A DNA stretch of 45,000 bases from Symbiodinium natans (GCA_905221605.1 CAJNDS010001180.1:610725-655724); one strand, 5' to 3'. Shown: positions 33,135 through 44,225, counted from the first letter of the stretch. The notes: generated by a model not told the origin, from the sequence alone. Made by a program: numbers and translations.

Positions 33135-33220
33135 TTCCCACAAAGGGATAAACATTTCATTTCAGTTTACTTAAACCACCTTCTTCTAGGGTATGCAGAA
33201 ACAGTCCCACGAAGGGATAA
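33135..33220 (+). repeat. dispersed relative of the 27.5-28.0 kb repeat
   Basis: Shares cccacaaagggataaaca, cagtttacttaaaccaccttc and atgcagaaacagtcccacga with 27553-27990. Confidence 0.75.
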
Positions 33221-33784
33221 GGATCTTAAAAATGTCTCGTCCTGCACACTTGTCAGTGCAGCCGGGGCTGTAAAAGCCGCGGCATACAGCTCAGGGCAAA
33301 ATGTTTCCACGTGTTGAGTTCTTTAGAATGATGGTTTTTCTTGGATCCCTACTGTACTACGGCAACAAAAAATTTGAGGTACTCAAAACGGGACCATAAT
33401 TCAAAGAACTGGCCATGCATAAATTTGTATCTTATTCGATGACTTTGAGAAGTCAATCGCAAATGCGTGATTGAAGTGAGCGTGGAAGCGATTTGAACGA
33501 AAGAGCCCCCGAAAAACAACTTTGGTTTTTGTGCCGCAAGGGCGTTTGCCCACAAATTTCGAAGAGCATCCCTTCAGTTCTTTTCAAGACTAAGCTTGGG
33601 CATTCAGAGGCGCAATGTTCTTGCGAATTCGGGGCCCAAGTTTCAGTGACATAAAGAAATGGTGCGGGGTTGGCCGTGGTCATCTCGTTCTGTCGCTCAC
33701 ACCCGTAGAAAGTGCGACTTGAATTGCTGGGCGAGAGATTGAAGTAAAACGGGAGTCATGCAAGTTAATTGACCTCATGCGTGC

Positions 33785-33975
33785 CCTACAACTCAGCAAT
33801 AGGCTTAAGCCTTTCAATGAGGTCTGGCCCACCAGCAAGTGACAGGAACAAATCCATGTTAATCTTGGTGGGCTTCCTTGATACCAAGCTCACTGCACCG
33901 GTACTTCGGCTGTTCAGGCATACCAAACGTCAGGCCTCCAACTGCGCGGGCTCCAAGTTCTTGGTGAGACACGGA
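33785..33975 (-). CDS. weak candidate exon(s) on the minus strand
   Basis: On the minus strand, after ttggtatcaag, a frame reads KPTKINMDLFLSLAGGPDLI and ends at a TAG (about 33787) in LKPIAEL. Overlapping it upstream, another minus frame reads FGMPEQPKYRCSELGIKEAH. Each looks protein-like but they are in different frames, so an intron or chance must be invoked. No family recognised. It would be the only minus-strand gene in the window. Confidence 0.2.
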
Positions 33976-34646
33976 CCAGGTGCGGGACAAGTTGCGGGGC
34001 TCAATTACAGGCGACGACCCCTAGCTCACAAGGGGAAATCAAAAACTTCGAGCCAAGAGCCACGGTGTTGTGTTGCTTTGTCCGGGCACGTTTTGCTCTG
34101 CCTTTGTGCATGGATTTCGTAGCTTGGTGTTAGGGCCGGGTGTGGGATAGTGTGGGCTTGACTTGGAGATTGAGGATTCCTCCCGCAATCCTTGTGGCAA
34201 CTGATTCAGTTCGCTACTGCCGATGGATGGCCTTTATCACGCAGCAGAAAGCCGACATTGCTATGATCGTGGTTCCAGAGTTGTTCTAGGCTATCCTGGT
34301 GTGGGGATTTGTGATTCGGGAAGGGATGGGAGGGGTGGGGGGATTGTGACTCGTGAACGAGCTTGCGCTGGCTACTGATATTCGGTGTGGCTATACCATT
34401 CAGAGCTTGCGTGTGGCTTGAGGGCCAATTCTGCATCAGCACCTCTGTCCTACCAAGGAAGCAAATCGAGGCTGCCAAGCGCCAGTCGGATCTTGCCGTC
34501 TCAGGTTCGCCATGCCTGCCGTGAGTTTGAGCTGGCGTTGATATTCTTCCATACTGTCCATAGTGTTGCTCCCAGGTGTACACGGGGACACCTACGAGCA
34601 GGATTTGATCCTGCAGACAGCCGAAGAAAACCTTGAGAAATTGGGA

Positions 34647-34669
34647 GGGGGGGGGGGGGGGGGGGGGGG
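34647..34669. repeat. G23 homopolymer
   Basis: An uninterrupted run of 23 G. Confidence 0.85.
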
Positions 34670-35228
34670 CGCGAACCAAGCTGATAAGGGCGAGTGCTAA
34701 GTTTGATCAGATGGGCTCCAGAAAGCCGAGGTTTCGATGGTTTCCGCTAGAATTCTGTTGGGCCCGTTGGAGGCCTCCCTGGCATTTGCGAGTTTTCATG
34801 AAACATTCCGGCTCGGATTCACCGAGCGGTACGCTTTACGGCGACAGAACCGGCTTGATGTCACATTTTTGCGTTGCCGGAAGCCGTAGATCCCCAACCC
34901 TAAAGCGGCTTTCCGCCAGCGCGATCAGGTGCTTCAAGCACCTTCACACCCGTCAAAACCTGAGTCCTGCGAGACGCTAAGCCACAGTAGTTGCGATCCG
35001 CATCATACCAATCCTGGAATCCTTTTTCTCATGCCACGAATCGCTGACTCGCATATCGCATGCGCTGCGTAGTCTTCGCGACGCGATGCGATGGCTTGCC
35101 GGCCATCCACGTCACGTCTGTGGTTTTGGGGGGTTCTCGGCTCAGGCAGCACGGACACACCCCACGCCCAGACACGTGCCTTAGGCAGAGTCCGTGTGAG
35201 CGCATCCGTGCCGCCGCTGCGACGCGCC

Positions 35229-37220
35229 ATGGCATCACAAGACGTTGACGATGTTGACGATGTTGTCTTTGACGTGCCGGAGAAAGAGAGTAAAGAGAGC
35301 GGGGATCTTCCGGCCAAGGGCGGACCTCTGGAATTTGAGCCTCAGGTTCTGGCAACGATTGTGGACGTCGTTTCCGGCATGCAGCTCGAGAAGCCAGAGC
35401 TGCTTCGTGCCGTCCCTGCGTGGGTGGTGCTGAGAAATTTCGGCCAGGTGCTGCGAGAAACTTCCCTCGACCCAGGAAAGCTGCATGCGCTTTTCTCGCT
35501 GAGTGCCAAGGTGCCCTTCATCAAGGAGTTCTGGTCCCACAGCTGGCACGGGAAGCGGTCCATGAAGATCTGGCTGCTGCTGATGCTCAAGAATGGCTTC
35601 CCTGCAGTTTGTGTGGGCACGTTTGCCGCCTTTCTTGCGGCCGTCCTGTCGTATCTGGAGATCCTCCCGGGCTGGTACAAGGAGCCCCGAATCCAAGGAC
35701 CAGGATACTCCGGAGAATTCAGGTACAACTGCTGGGCGCTCCTCAGCGGTGTCCTCGCCTCCTTGCTGACCCTGCTTCTTTGGCGATCTGGAGACAGCGT
35801 CTTTCTGGACCGAATTTGTATCCATCAGGGGAACAATGCCTTGAAGGCCCAGGCCATTTTGCATCTGGGCGCCTTCATGAAAAGCTCCAAGCGCCTGGTG
35901 GTGGTCTGGGATAAGACGTACCTCTCCAGGCCCGGCTTTGTGAAAACTGCTCTCATATGGCAACTTAGGAGAAGTCTTGCACATGCCTTATAATGCGTCG
36001 CACCCAGAAAAGGCGATGTCTCCCAACCATGTACCGAATCCGCCGCGCTGAGGCGTAGAAAAGATCTGTTTGCAACCTACAGGTACCTGTAGGACGCTAC
36101 TCCTTCAAGCAAGGGTTGTACCGATTTAATGACCGTAACTTTCCCAAGGGATACCAACGGTTCGCGAAAGATCCGCCAAAGGCAACATGTTTTGCGAAAT
36201 CTTACGAACATTCAGTGCTGTCATTTTACGAACATTCTGTGTTGTCGTCTCTTTCGGTCGTTCTAAGAACGGCCTGGGCGTTGAACACTCTTTGGGCTGG
36301 GCGGCTTTAAGTCAGAAGATGGCTGCCAGAACCTTGGAGGACCAAAGGTCTGTTATTATTCTTTCCTGGGTCTTCAAGGTCGCTTTGAGAGTCTTTCGAG
36401 AATGGTGGCGTGTTGCAACGGCGGCAAGCCCAAGTAGCACCCGCCAGGAAAAGCTTGCACAGCGCATGTTGCTGGAGCACACACACACACACCCACACAC
36501 ACACACACACCCACACACCAAACACGCGTGCATGCACGCACGCACGCACACATGCACGCACACACGCACGCACGCACGCACGCACGCACGCACACAGAAA
36601 ATCACCTTCTCCTGAAGGGATAAGGCCTCAGCAAGCGCTGCGTCCGCATCTTCTGCACAATGTGCAGCATCAACAGCGTCTGCACTAGGTGCGGCATCGG
36701 CATCTTCTGCACTGGGTGCAGCACCAACGTCTTCTGCACTAAGTGCAGGGCATCAACATCTTCTGCAATAATTGCAGCATCAACATTGCTCTAGAAGATG
36801 TTACATTGAACTGACTTTTGAGCAGGTACACAAGGGTGATCAGCCCTTGCTTCCCATCAGATTCCGCAGCTTTGTTAGGCACGGTCCGGAATCTGACGCC
36901 GTGCCCCCCTGCAAGTGAAACAAATCTTCGGAGCTGCAGCGACAAGAGGCATCCTATATCTCAAGGTGGCCACCCACACACACACCCGCGCGCGCACACA
37001 CCCGCGCGCACACACACGCACACGCACGCACGCACGCACGCACGCGCACACGCGCACACGCGCACACGCGCACACGCGCACACGCGCACACGCGCACACG
37101 CGCACACGCACACGCACACACGCACACGCGCACACACGCACACGCACACGCGCACACACGCACACGCGCACACACGCAGACACACAGACACACAGACACA
37201 CAGACACACACACACACACA

Positions 37221-37259
<39 letters not shown>

Positions 37260-38168
37260 CCTTCCAGGCTATGGTGTGTTTTCGAGCTCGCGGCATTTCT
37301 CCACAGCCACAAAGATGACCCGCGGGCGAAGCTTGTGATCAAACCTATTGCGGTTGCGCCGCTAATGTTCATCATCGTGGCAGGAGGGGTGCTGAGTTTC
37401 GCTTTCGAGCTCGTCCTGCCTTCAAGTGGCCTTGTTGTCATGGTTCAGGTAGTGTACATGCTTGCATTGAATCTTTTGCTCACCTATGTGCTGGAGCATT
37501 TCTGGCGCGATGTCTTCACAGCCGAACAGCAGTTTCGCGCATTCAGGTGGCAAGAGGTCACGTGCGCCTGCTGTTCGACGAATCACCTCACCCCAGATGG
37601 ACAGCGGATTGCGTGCGACCGGGTCATTTTGGAGGAGTGCATCGTTGAGTGGTTCGGCTCTATAGAGGCCTTGGAGACACAGGTAAGGACCAGCATTTGC
37701 GACACCTTCCTCAAGCAGGTCACTCGAGGCTTCCCTTTTGGGTACTTGTGGCTTTTGGGGGGATGCTCCTGCATTTTGTGGGGCCAGGCTGACCATGCTG
37801 CCGCAAGGGCCCACGGTGGGGCACACAGGCATGCCCTCTCCATCTTGATTGCCACAGTTGCATGGTTTCTGTGGGCGTCGCCCAATGCGCACCTCATCTT
37901 TGGCAGAATCGCACGATGGATGCAGAAGAAGCAGAAGAAGAAGCTCAGTGCTCCAGCATATTGCGCCGTCAAGCTTGCGGGGTACCTTGCCTCCACTGTG
38001 AATACCGCCGCGCCTTTGCTTTGGCAATGGTGGCTCTACGGTGCCGTGCTCGACCCCGTTCTTGCAGCCTCGGCATTTGCAGGGACAACTTTGCTTTTTG
38101 CCATCCTCGCATATGGACTGCTTGCCAAGCCCGATGTTCCTAATCCGTCCTCAGAACTCGGCCGATAG
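35229..38168 (+). CDS. multi-membrane protein with RLWCVFEL motif, 533 aa, two exons
   Basis: Exon 1 is 35229-35929 and exon 2 is 37268-38168. The intron is GC-AG (CTCCAG|GC ... TTCCAG|G) and joins TCC AG|G CTA into [11 protein letters not shown] (residues 231-241). The start [11 protein letters not shown] is preferred over an upstream in-frame ATG (35091) with Arg/Ser-rich sequence. An acidic N-terminus is followed by two hydrophobic segments (around [18 protein letters not shown] and [15 protein letters not shown]), then a soluble loop with [30 protein letters not shown] and the SRLWCVFEL motif. This motif order recalls TIR-like folds, but that is inference. After it come two more membrane segments, a Cys cluster (C333, C335, C336) with [19 protein letters not shown], and about four further membrane segments. 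I remember similar proteins as an expanded, uncharacterised dinoflagellate family. Role unknown; integral membrane. Confidence 0.85.
36478..36597. repeat. CA / CGCA microsatellite
   Basis: (CA)n passing into (CGCA)n. Confidence 0.95.
36640..36785. repeat. 27-bp tandem repeat, each unit with a CTGCAC...GTGCAG hairpin
   Basis: Hairpins start at 36653, 36680, 36707, 36734 and 36763 (period 27, 27, 27, 29). Each is a 6-bp arm, a 3-base loop and a complementary arm. The fifth has CTGCAA...TTGCAG, so both arms changed together; the second has one mismatch. Confidence 0.85.
36971..37258. repeat. CA / CGCA / CACG microsatellite
   Basis: About 290 bp of alternating purine-pyrimidine repeats ending nine bases before the exon 2 acceptor. 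Prone to Z-DNA. It creates His/Thr/Arg or Cys/Val frames. Confidence 0.95.
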
Positions 38169-38895
38169 CATGCGGATCATGCGGAGCAGTTGATGGTAGG
38201 TTCAAGTGCTGCTACAGTGAAGTGCAAGATCCGCCACCCGCCCCAGTTCGGGAGCGACTTTACCCATAAGGGGCGGCACGCGGCCGAGGCACCCCTAAGG
38301 GGTCCAATACTTTCAACAGAGATCCTCGAGCCCTCTCGAGGTACAGTTTTGGGGGATCACTCTTTATATTTTTGCTGTTTCTCCAGCAGCCGACGTGCTT
38401 GCTACAGCGCCTATTTGTAAGAAAACAAAATGCAGGCTGGGCATTCAGAGTTGCTAGCTTAAGTGTGGCAATGTCACAGTTGCACGTGCGACTCCCCCAT
38501 CACGGCCCACTGACCTCAGACCGCCGCTCAATTTGACCTGAGCGAGAGAAGCGACCTCCCCCTCCCCCCTCCCCCCGCTCCTTAATAAAAAACCTTATAT
38601 GAATAATGCTTTATGCAGGGCGCCACGCCGGCATATGGAAGCCGGGGGCCAAGAAAAATCTCGTTTGGCGCCGTCGGCCGCGGCCTGGCGTGTTATGAGG
38701 CCTGGACACCCCTCAGCCTCCCTTTCAGGCACCGAAGCTTTCAGGCACCAAAGTTTGTAAGAGAGCCCACGACACGCGCGCACGCGCGCACGGGCGCGCA
38801 CACACACACACACAAAATGGAAAGTGTAAAACACGCTTGGGTGCAGATGTCAGTGCGTTCGCCCTTGCTGCGACTTCAAGCCCGCTGCTTTAGCC
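38169..38895. other. 3' flank, no further gene seen
   Basis: Downstream of the membrane protein stop. Contains a C/T-rich stretch (38555-38580) and a short CACG/CA repeat (38775-38815). Confidence 0.5.
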
Positions 38896-38900
38896 TTAGT

Positions 38901-38936
38901 TAAACCCTAAACCCTAAACCCTAAACCCTAAACCCT
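38901..38936 (-). repeat. interstitial telomere tract, CCCTAAA x5
   Basis: Five perfect units, in the orientation opposite to most tracts here. Confidence 0.95.
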
Positions 38937-39053
38937 CCAATGAAGTCGGGAAGGACATCGCTTCCGGCCAGTGAGCAAGTGCGAGAAGTGCGTGGCAAGC
39001 GGCTCACAAGCAGCAGCTCGCAGCCGTTTTTTACTTGACGCAGCTTTTCTTTG

Positions 39054-39167
39054 TTTAGGGTTTAGGGTTTCGGGTTTCGGGTTTAGGGTTTAGGGTTTAG
39101 GGTTTAGGGTTTAGGGTTTAGGGTTTAGGGTTTAGGGTTTAGGGTTTAGGGTTTAGGGTTTAGGGTT
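39054..39167 (+). repeat. interstitial telomere tract, TTTAGGG x~16
   Basis: About 16 units, of which two are TTTCGGG variants near the left end. Confidence 0.95.
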
Positions 39168-39290
39168 TTTGCACAGGAGGTCGGGCTCAGTCCCTTAAGT
39201 TGCCACGGAGAGTGTCAGTGACCGCTCTTCGCTGTCAAAGTGCGGGGCGGGCGGGGTTCTTTGCAGGCTTCTCGAAAATTAGATAATCTA

Positions 39291-39360
39291 GACCCCCCAA
39301 AAAGTAGGATCCCCTCATAGCAAGGACCCCAATAAGGTACCCCTAATATCGTACACCCCC
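39291..39360 (+). repeat. copy of the GGACCCCAATAAGG dispersed element, left end missing
   Basis: Matches the right two-thirds of the element at 23525-23624 (GTAGGATCCCCTCAT, AAGGACCCCAATAAGGTACC, ATATCGTACACCCCC). The expected inverted left end is not seen upstream. Confidence 0.6.
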
Positions 39361-40115
39361 AAATGTCTTCTTTCAAGCTCATAGGCAGAGGCAGAGAGCA
39401 GCTGGCCGCAAGTGACTTCGAACCTCTTTGAGTGGGCACTGGGCACACACACATACACACCTTAGCACTCTCTGACCCCCGCCCCCCGCCCCCCCTACCC
39501 GCCGGCCTTCTGGCCCTGGCTGCCCTGAATTTTGCATCTTTCTAGCACTTGAAGCCACGGCAGTCTGTAGGATGAATCAACGTTGCACCTCTGCCTGCTC
39601 CGCCCACCGGCCACATTTTGTGCCCAAGCTGTTCTTGGCATTGGCAGCAGGCGCAAGGATACACAACACGGTTCCCTGAAGAAGCTTGAGGGGGCGGGGG
39701 GGGGCCTAGGCCACATCACCTGGAACTTTCCCAAGTCAGCAAGACTGCCTCAACTCCTGCTGAGCCCTTATTTCCTGACTGACTTGCCACACCCCACACC
39801 CCTCCCAAACCACAGCCAGAAACCCCAAAAACTCCCCACGCCTAAATTATAACAAAAGGCAACCGAAAAAACGGCACCCACCCTGAAGTCTCCAAAACCT
39901 TGAGAGGACGGGGGGGCAAGCTTTCCCCCGTCAAGCTACCCTGTGCTGTGGTTCTTATATAAGGAGATTAGCAGAAAGAGCAGAAACCATAAACATAAAA
40001 ACACAAAACGACGCAAGATCTGCGGGCGCCCCCTTTGCGTCGTCGACGCGGCGATGAGCTCTGAGGAGCCGAAGCAGCGGCGCCTCTCGTTCATCGACTG
40101 CGCCTGGGCACTGAC
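39361..40115. other. no supported gene
   Basis: Mixed-composition DNA with short frames only, including one from 40054 (MSSEEPKQRRLSFIDCAWAL) that has a protein-like charge pattern but stops after ~25 codons. Confidence 0.4.
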
Positions 40116-40345
40116 TTTGAGGGATCTATAGGGGATTTATATAGGGGATTCATATATTACAGGGGATTTGTGGGGGATTTATAGTGGATTTATAGGGCTT
40201 TTTGTATAGGGCTTTTTGGGGATTTACGGGGTTTTGCAGGGTTGAAAGGGTTTTAAGGGTTTATCGTGTTTTTTGAGCGTAATGTGCGGTTTGTCGGGTT
40301 TACAGGGTCCATAGGGGTTACAGGGTTTGTAGGGTTTAGGGGGGA
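40116..40345 (+). repeat. degenerate GGGGATTTATA minisatellite
   Basis: Units of ataggggattt, gggggatttatag and gggctttttg, then gggtttacagg and gggtttgtagg variants. Confidence 0.75.
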
Positions 40346-40494
40346 CTGCTGAGTTCTCGGAGTGCGGGGAAGCTTTCTTTGTCTTTTATGGGACCCCCTG
40401 GCGTTGTTTGGGGCTATGCCTTGACGACTCGGAGGCTCTGTGAACCAGATCGAGTCTGCCATCCAAACGGAGTGGGCAGTGCCTTGGGCTGCGA

Positions 40495-40577
40495 GGGTTT
40501 AGGGTTTAGGGTTTAGGGTTTAGGGTTTAGGGTTTAGGGTTTAGGGTTTAGGGTTTTTCGGTTTTAGGGTTTAGGGG
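40495..40577 (+). repeat. interstitial telomere tract, TTTAGGG x~11
   Basis: About nine perfect units, then two imperfect ones. Confidence 0.95.
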
Positions 40578-41005
40578 ACCTGGGCTGCTGCCCCAAACTC
40601 AAAGGCAGCTTGACGCCGTTTCACTCTCTCAAATGGCACCCCCCCCCCCACCCGCAAGGTGTAGAATCATTTCTAGCCACGAATTCAAGTTTGCCCCCAA
40701 GCCAGAGGCTGCTCTGCTTTCGTATTCAGCACTCTTTTGCTTCAAGCAGCTTGAGGACTGGCGATTCAATGGACGCTTGGCTTGCACTGCGCTACCACAA
40801 AAGGATTGCAAAAAGCTGAGGTCCGTTGTGGAGACAAGCATCTTGTTTTTTTGCGGTCGCGGACTATTCTTGCTCGAGGGGGGATTGGCCTCAGGATGCC
40901 ACACTGCCACACAATGCCAGGCACAATGCCAGACAATGGAAGCACGGAGTGTGCCACAACATGAAAAGACAAGAAAAAGGGGGGTTGTGGGAAGCATGGG
41001 GAAGC

Positions 41006-41056
41006 CCCTAAACCCTAAACCCCAAACCCTAAACCCTAAACCCGAAACCCTAAACC
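41006..41056 (-). repeat. interstitial telomere tract, CCCTAAA, imperfect
   Basis: About seven units with ccccaaa and cccgaaa variants. Confidence 0.9.
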
Positions 41057-41166
41057 ACATCTGTCGTAGAGTCGCAATAAGGTGATTATTGGTCGACCAT
41101 CCTGACCGGAGAGCCCGCCCTGGAATTCCGCGTGCTGAACAATCGGCCCTCTGGTTGCTTTCTTGC

Positions 41167-41325
41167 GGGGGGGGGGGGGGGGGGGGGGGGGGGTTTAGGG
41201 TTAGGGTTTTGTTTAGGGTTAGGGTTTAGGGTTTAGGGTTTAGGGTTTAGGGTTTAGGGTTTAGGGTTTAGGGTTTAGGGTTTAGGGTTTAGGGTTTAGG
41301 GTTTAGGGTTTAGGGTTTAGGGTTT
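41167..41325 (+). repeat. G27 run joined to TTTAGGG x~18
   Basis: 27 G are followed directly by TTTAGGG units, with two TTAGGG variants near the junction. Confidence 0.95.
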
Positions 41326-41329
41326 TGGG

Positions 41330-42000
41330 GGGCCGGGGGGGGGGCCTATAGACCCCAAACCTAAATCATGATAAAACCCTAACTCCAGAAGCCGTGTTTG
41401 CAGCAAGTTGCAGTAGGTCGGGGGCACATGAGTTCTGCTCTTGCAGTGCTCCCAGCCTCTGCTAATAACCAGTGTCCTCCACACGCATCAGTCCCAGCAC
41501 GTCCAGACGAGGACACTGGAGTTCTGGGTCAGGACTTACAACAGGCGCGTCGTGATTGCGAACAGTTCAGAGTTTCCTCAAGTATCCTCGAATTTTTGGG
41601 CTCCCTTAGATCAGAGTTTTTGGACTTCCCCTCCAACCGAGCCCCATTCAAGAGAACGAATCGCATGTTACTATCTACAAGCCCTGATTTTACTTCGTAC
41701 GGCCCAATAAGCCCTGTAAAGCTCTCTGAACCCTGTCACCCCCAACAATGCTCGAGAAGCCACCAAACCTCCGGGTTATCTCCCAAAAGTCGGGGTACCC
41801 TGAAGAAACACCATAAACCCAGGAAAATACGGTTGTCCTCATTATAGGAACCCCCAATCCAGGGCACCCTTGTTTTCGGAAATCCCCACATGAAAATATA
41901 AAAACTCTAGGATTCCTCGACGCGAGGTGGCAGGAACTGGGCCGAAGAGCAAAGTCCAAGCCGCCGAACAAGGTCCCGAGGGGCGAGGAAGCCAGCGGCT
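41330..42000. other. no supported gene
   Basis: One + frame (41398-41847, 149 codons) is open but Ser/Pro-rich, without recognisable motifs, and it overlaps telomere-repeat-like words. It is not called. Confidence 0.35.
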
Positions 42001-42002
42001 CA

Positions 42003-42099
42003 CTAAATCCCCCTTGGGATTTATTTCATTTTTTGTTTATATAAAACCCAAGAGAATATTAAACATATTATCTTTATTAAGGTTCTAAGGGGAGTATAG
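42003..42099 (+). mobile_element. introner-family element copy 2 (97 bp)
   Basis: It starts CTAAATCCCCCTTGGGATTT and ends AAGGTTCTAAGGGGAGTATAG. It is flanked by CTCA duplications (41999-42002 and 42100-42103). Reverse-complementing the right end gives CTATACTCCCC, an imperfect inverted match to the left end. I see no coding sequence around it, and the duplication does not supply a GT, GC or GA donor, so this copy may be a plain insertion. Confidence 0.85.
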
Positions 42100-42116
42100 C
42101 TCACACTTTCGGGGGA

Positions 42117-42134
42117 GGGGGGGGGGGGGGGGGG
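42117..42134. repeat. G18 homopolymer
   Basis: Part of a longer G-rich stretch (42111-42138) just after copy 2 of the introner family. Confidence 0.85.
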
Positions 42135-42539
42135 AGGGCTTTGGTTCAAGGGCGTTCAGAGAGGCTGACAAGGGGGTCGAGGGTTTACGAGCCCCCCGGG
42201 TTTGCGGCTTCAGGGTGCAGCTTCTTTGAGCAGCCCTCACATCTACTCGAAAGTTCTGGGCCCTAAAGCCGCGCATTCATACCCTTCCCCCTAGAAAGAA
42301 AAACGAAAAAACAAAAAAACAACAGCCATCACTCAAAGAACTATATAACCACATCGACACACTGAAACTCACCAGCCCTGCTGGGTTTTCTCCCCTCTCT
42401 CAGTTGGGGGCTCCGCGGCGGAGCTCGCATGGAGGTATTCCTGGTTCCTGATTCCCGAAATGCTTTCATGGGAGCCTCTAAAAGCCTTGGGCTGAAGTTC
42501 TGTACAAGAGCAAAGTCCTCTGTTAAACGCCTTTTGAAC

Positions 42540-44060
42540 GTGTTAAACCCTTATCTACATGCACATAGAAATGTACATATACGGTCTCGTGCACATATAC
42601 ATGTACGTGTACACATGCATACATGTGTATATGAAATTAATATAAGTGCACATATGTATCACTTACTGTAAACCTGTCTCTCTGTTATCAGATTTTTTAA
42701 TCCCATCAACAGACCTCAAAGCGTGCGCTTCAAAACCTTCAAACCTTGGGCTGGACTGCAACAATCCCCCGAACCTTCAGTTTGTGTAGGGCATGAATTG
42801 GAATCGGAGTTTTGGGAAGTTTTGCCAATACTTTTCAGGCTCCTGTATCAATGTTGGTGAGACTCGGCAGATAGAACCCGAAGCAAGAAGCATTCTCATT
42901 CTTTTGTGCATGTGTGCTAACATCCGCGACAACGCCTGGAAAAAAGGGCTTTTGACATTGGACGTGTGCAGGTGGACATTCTGGAGTTGGAGCAGACGCG
43001 TGGCAGGGAACCGAAACCCTAAACGGCCCTAAACCCAAGCAGCCCCCAAGATGTTGTCATTTTTGCATTTGTGGGCATGCAGGTTTGCAGTTTACAGTGT
43101 GCACAAATGGGGGACGGCAAAGAAGCGACATGCAAATGGAAGTGAGTGGGGTTGCCGCTTATAGCTCCTGTTTGACTCTTGGCCCGTCTTACTTGTCGGG
43201 CGACAACAGGGCTTCAGAGCCACGTCGGGGGAGCAGCAGGGTTCTCAATGAAAGCGGCTCGTTCCGAGCTTGGCAAAATGTCGCGCCAAGGATATGCTGG
43301 GGTTCAGGAGGTTTGGGGTTTGGGGGTTAGGGTTTAGGTTTAGGCCCTTCAGGGCAGTTTGTGATGATAGGGGCTTGTATAGGGCCTGCTAGGGCCAGCC
43401 GTACTGCGTTCGCGCCCCGCATGTTCGAAAGATCTCTGTGCTTTCGACTGCGCAGAGGGGAGTTCTCAAATGGGCGCCTGGTGGTATGCAGCCAAATGTA
43501 ATGCTGTGGTGTGGCTTCCGGATCTCTCAGCAGACGGCTGCATCATTCTGAGCCTTTGGATCTCTCTCTCTCTTGCTCTCTTGCGCTCTTTCTCTCTTTC
43601 TCTCTTGCTCTCTTGCTCTCTTTCTCTCTTGCTCTCTTGCTCTCTTTCCTAAATCCCCATTTCCCAAGCCAAGACCAAGCCAAGGATTCTCAACATGCCA
43701 CGGCATCGGCTAAAGGACATCTGCCTCTTGGCCGGGTTTTTGGGTTCTTGGGGTTTTGGGGTTAAGGGTTGAGGGAGGTCTTCAGGTTTTGACCGGGTGG
43801 GTGGGGGGTGGAAGGTTCATAGGAGGCCTTTGGGGGCTTTTTTGGCGCTTGAGGGGTTTTGCATGGCTCTGTTGTTTTTGTCGGTCTGCCCCCGCCGCTT
43901 ACTACCCTTTCTTGCTTACATTGGCCCAAGTTGTGGCAGCACCGGTTGGGGTGTGCCTGAGCACCTTGCTGTGGAGAACTAGGCTGGTTGCAGATGCATA
44001 ATGGGCCCGCTCCCATGACCTCTTCCTAGAAATGGCCCAAGCATGCTTAGGAGGGTTTTC
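42540..44060. other. no supported gene; TACA- and CT-rich microsatellites
   Basis: Holds a TACATG-rich stretch (42555-42655), a CT microsatellite (43556-43648) and decayed gggttt DNA (43305-43345, 43736-43775). Confidence 0.45.
43556..43648. repeat. CT / CTTG microsatellite
   Basis: Repeated tctctctttctctcttgc units. Confidence 0.9.
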
Positions 44061-44066
44061 GGAGGG

Positions 44067-44193
44067 GTTTAGGGCTTAGGGTTTAGGGTTTAGGGTTAGG
44101 GTTTAGGGTTTAGGGTTTAGGGTTTAGGGTTTAGGGTTTAGGGTTTAGGGTTTAGGGTTTAGGGTTTAGGGTTTAGGGTTTAGGGTTTAGGGC
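44067..44193 (+). repeat. interstitial telomere tract, TTTAGGG x~17
   Basis: Mostly perfect units, with one TTAGGG and one CTTAGGG. It ends ~30 bp before the ankyrin gene start codon. Confidence 0.95.
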
Positions 44194-44225
44194 TTTACGT
44201 TGGGCATCTGACTTGTAGCTGAGCC

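Larger units (their letters stand above)
35930..37267 (+). other. 1,338-bp GC-AG intron of the membrane protein gene
   Basis: Both ends carry tccaggc, so the exact junction is ambiguous by up to a few bases although the reading frame decides for TCC AG|G. The intron holds two long CA/CG repeats and a 27-bp hairpin repeat. Exon 1 read into the intron stops after 21 codons. Confidence 0.85.

Noticed and set aside
35235-35984. 249-codon minus-strand frame
   Set aside because: Shadow of exon 1 of the membrane protein gene, which has membrane segments and a family motif on the + strand.
36954-37296. Long Cys/Val and His/Thr/Arg frames
   Set aside because: They are translations of CA/CG microsatellites in the intron of the membrane protein gene.
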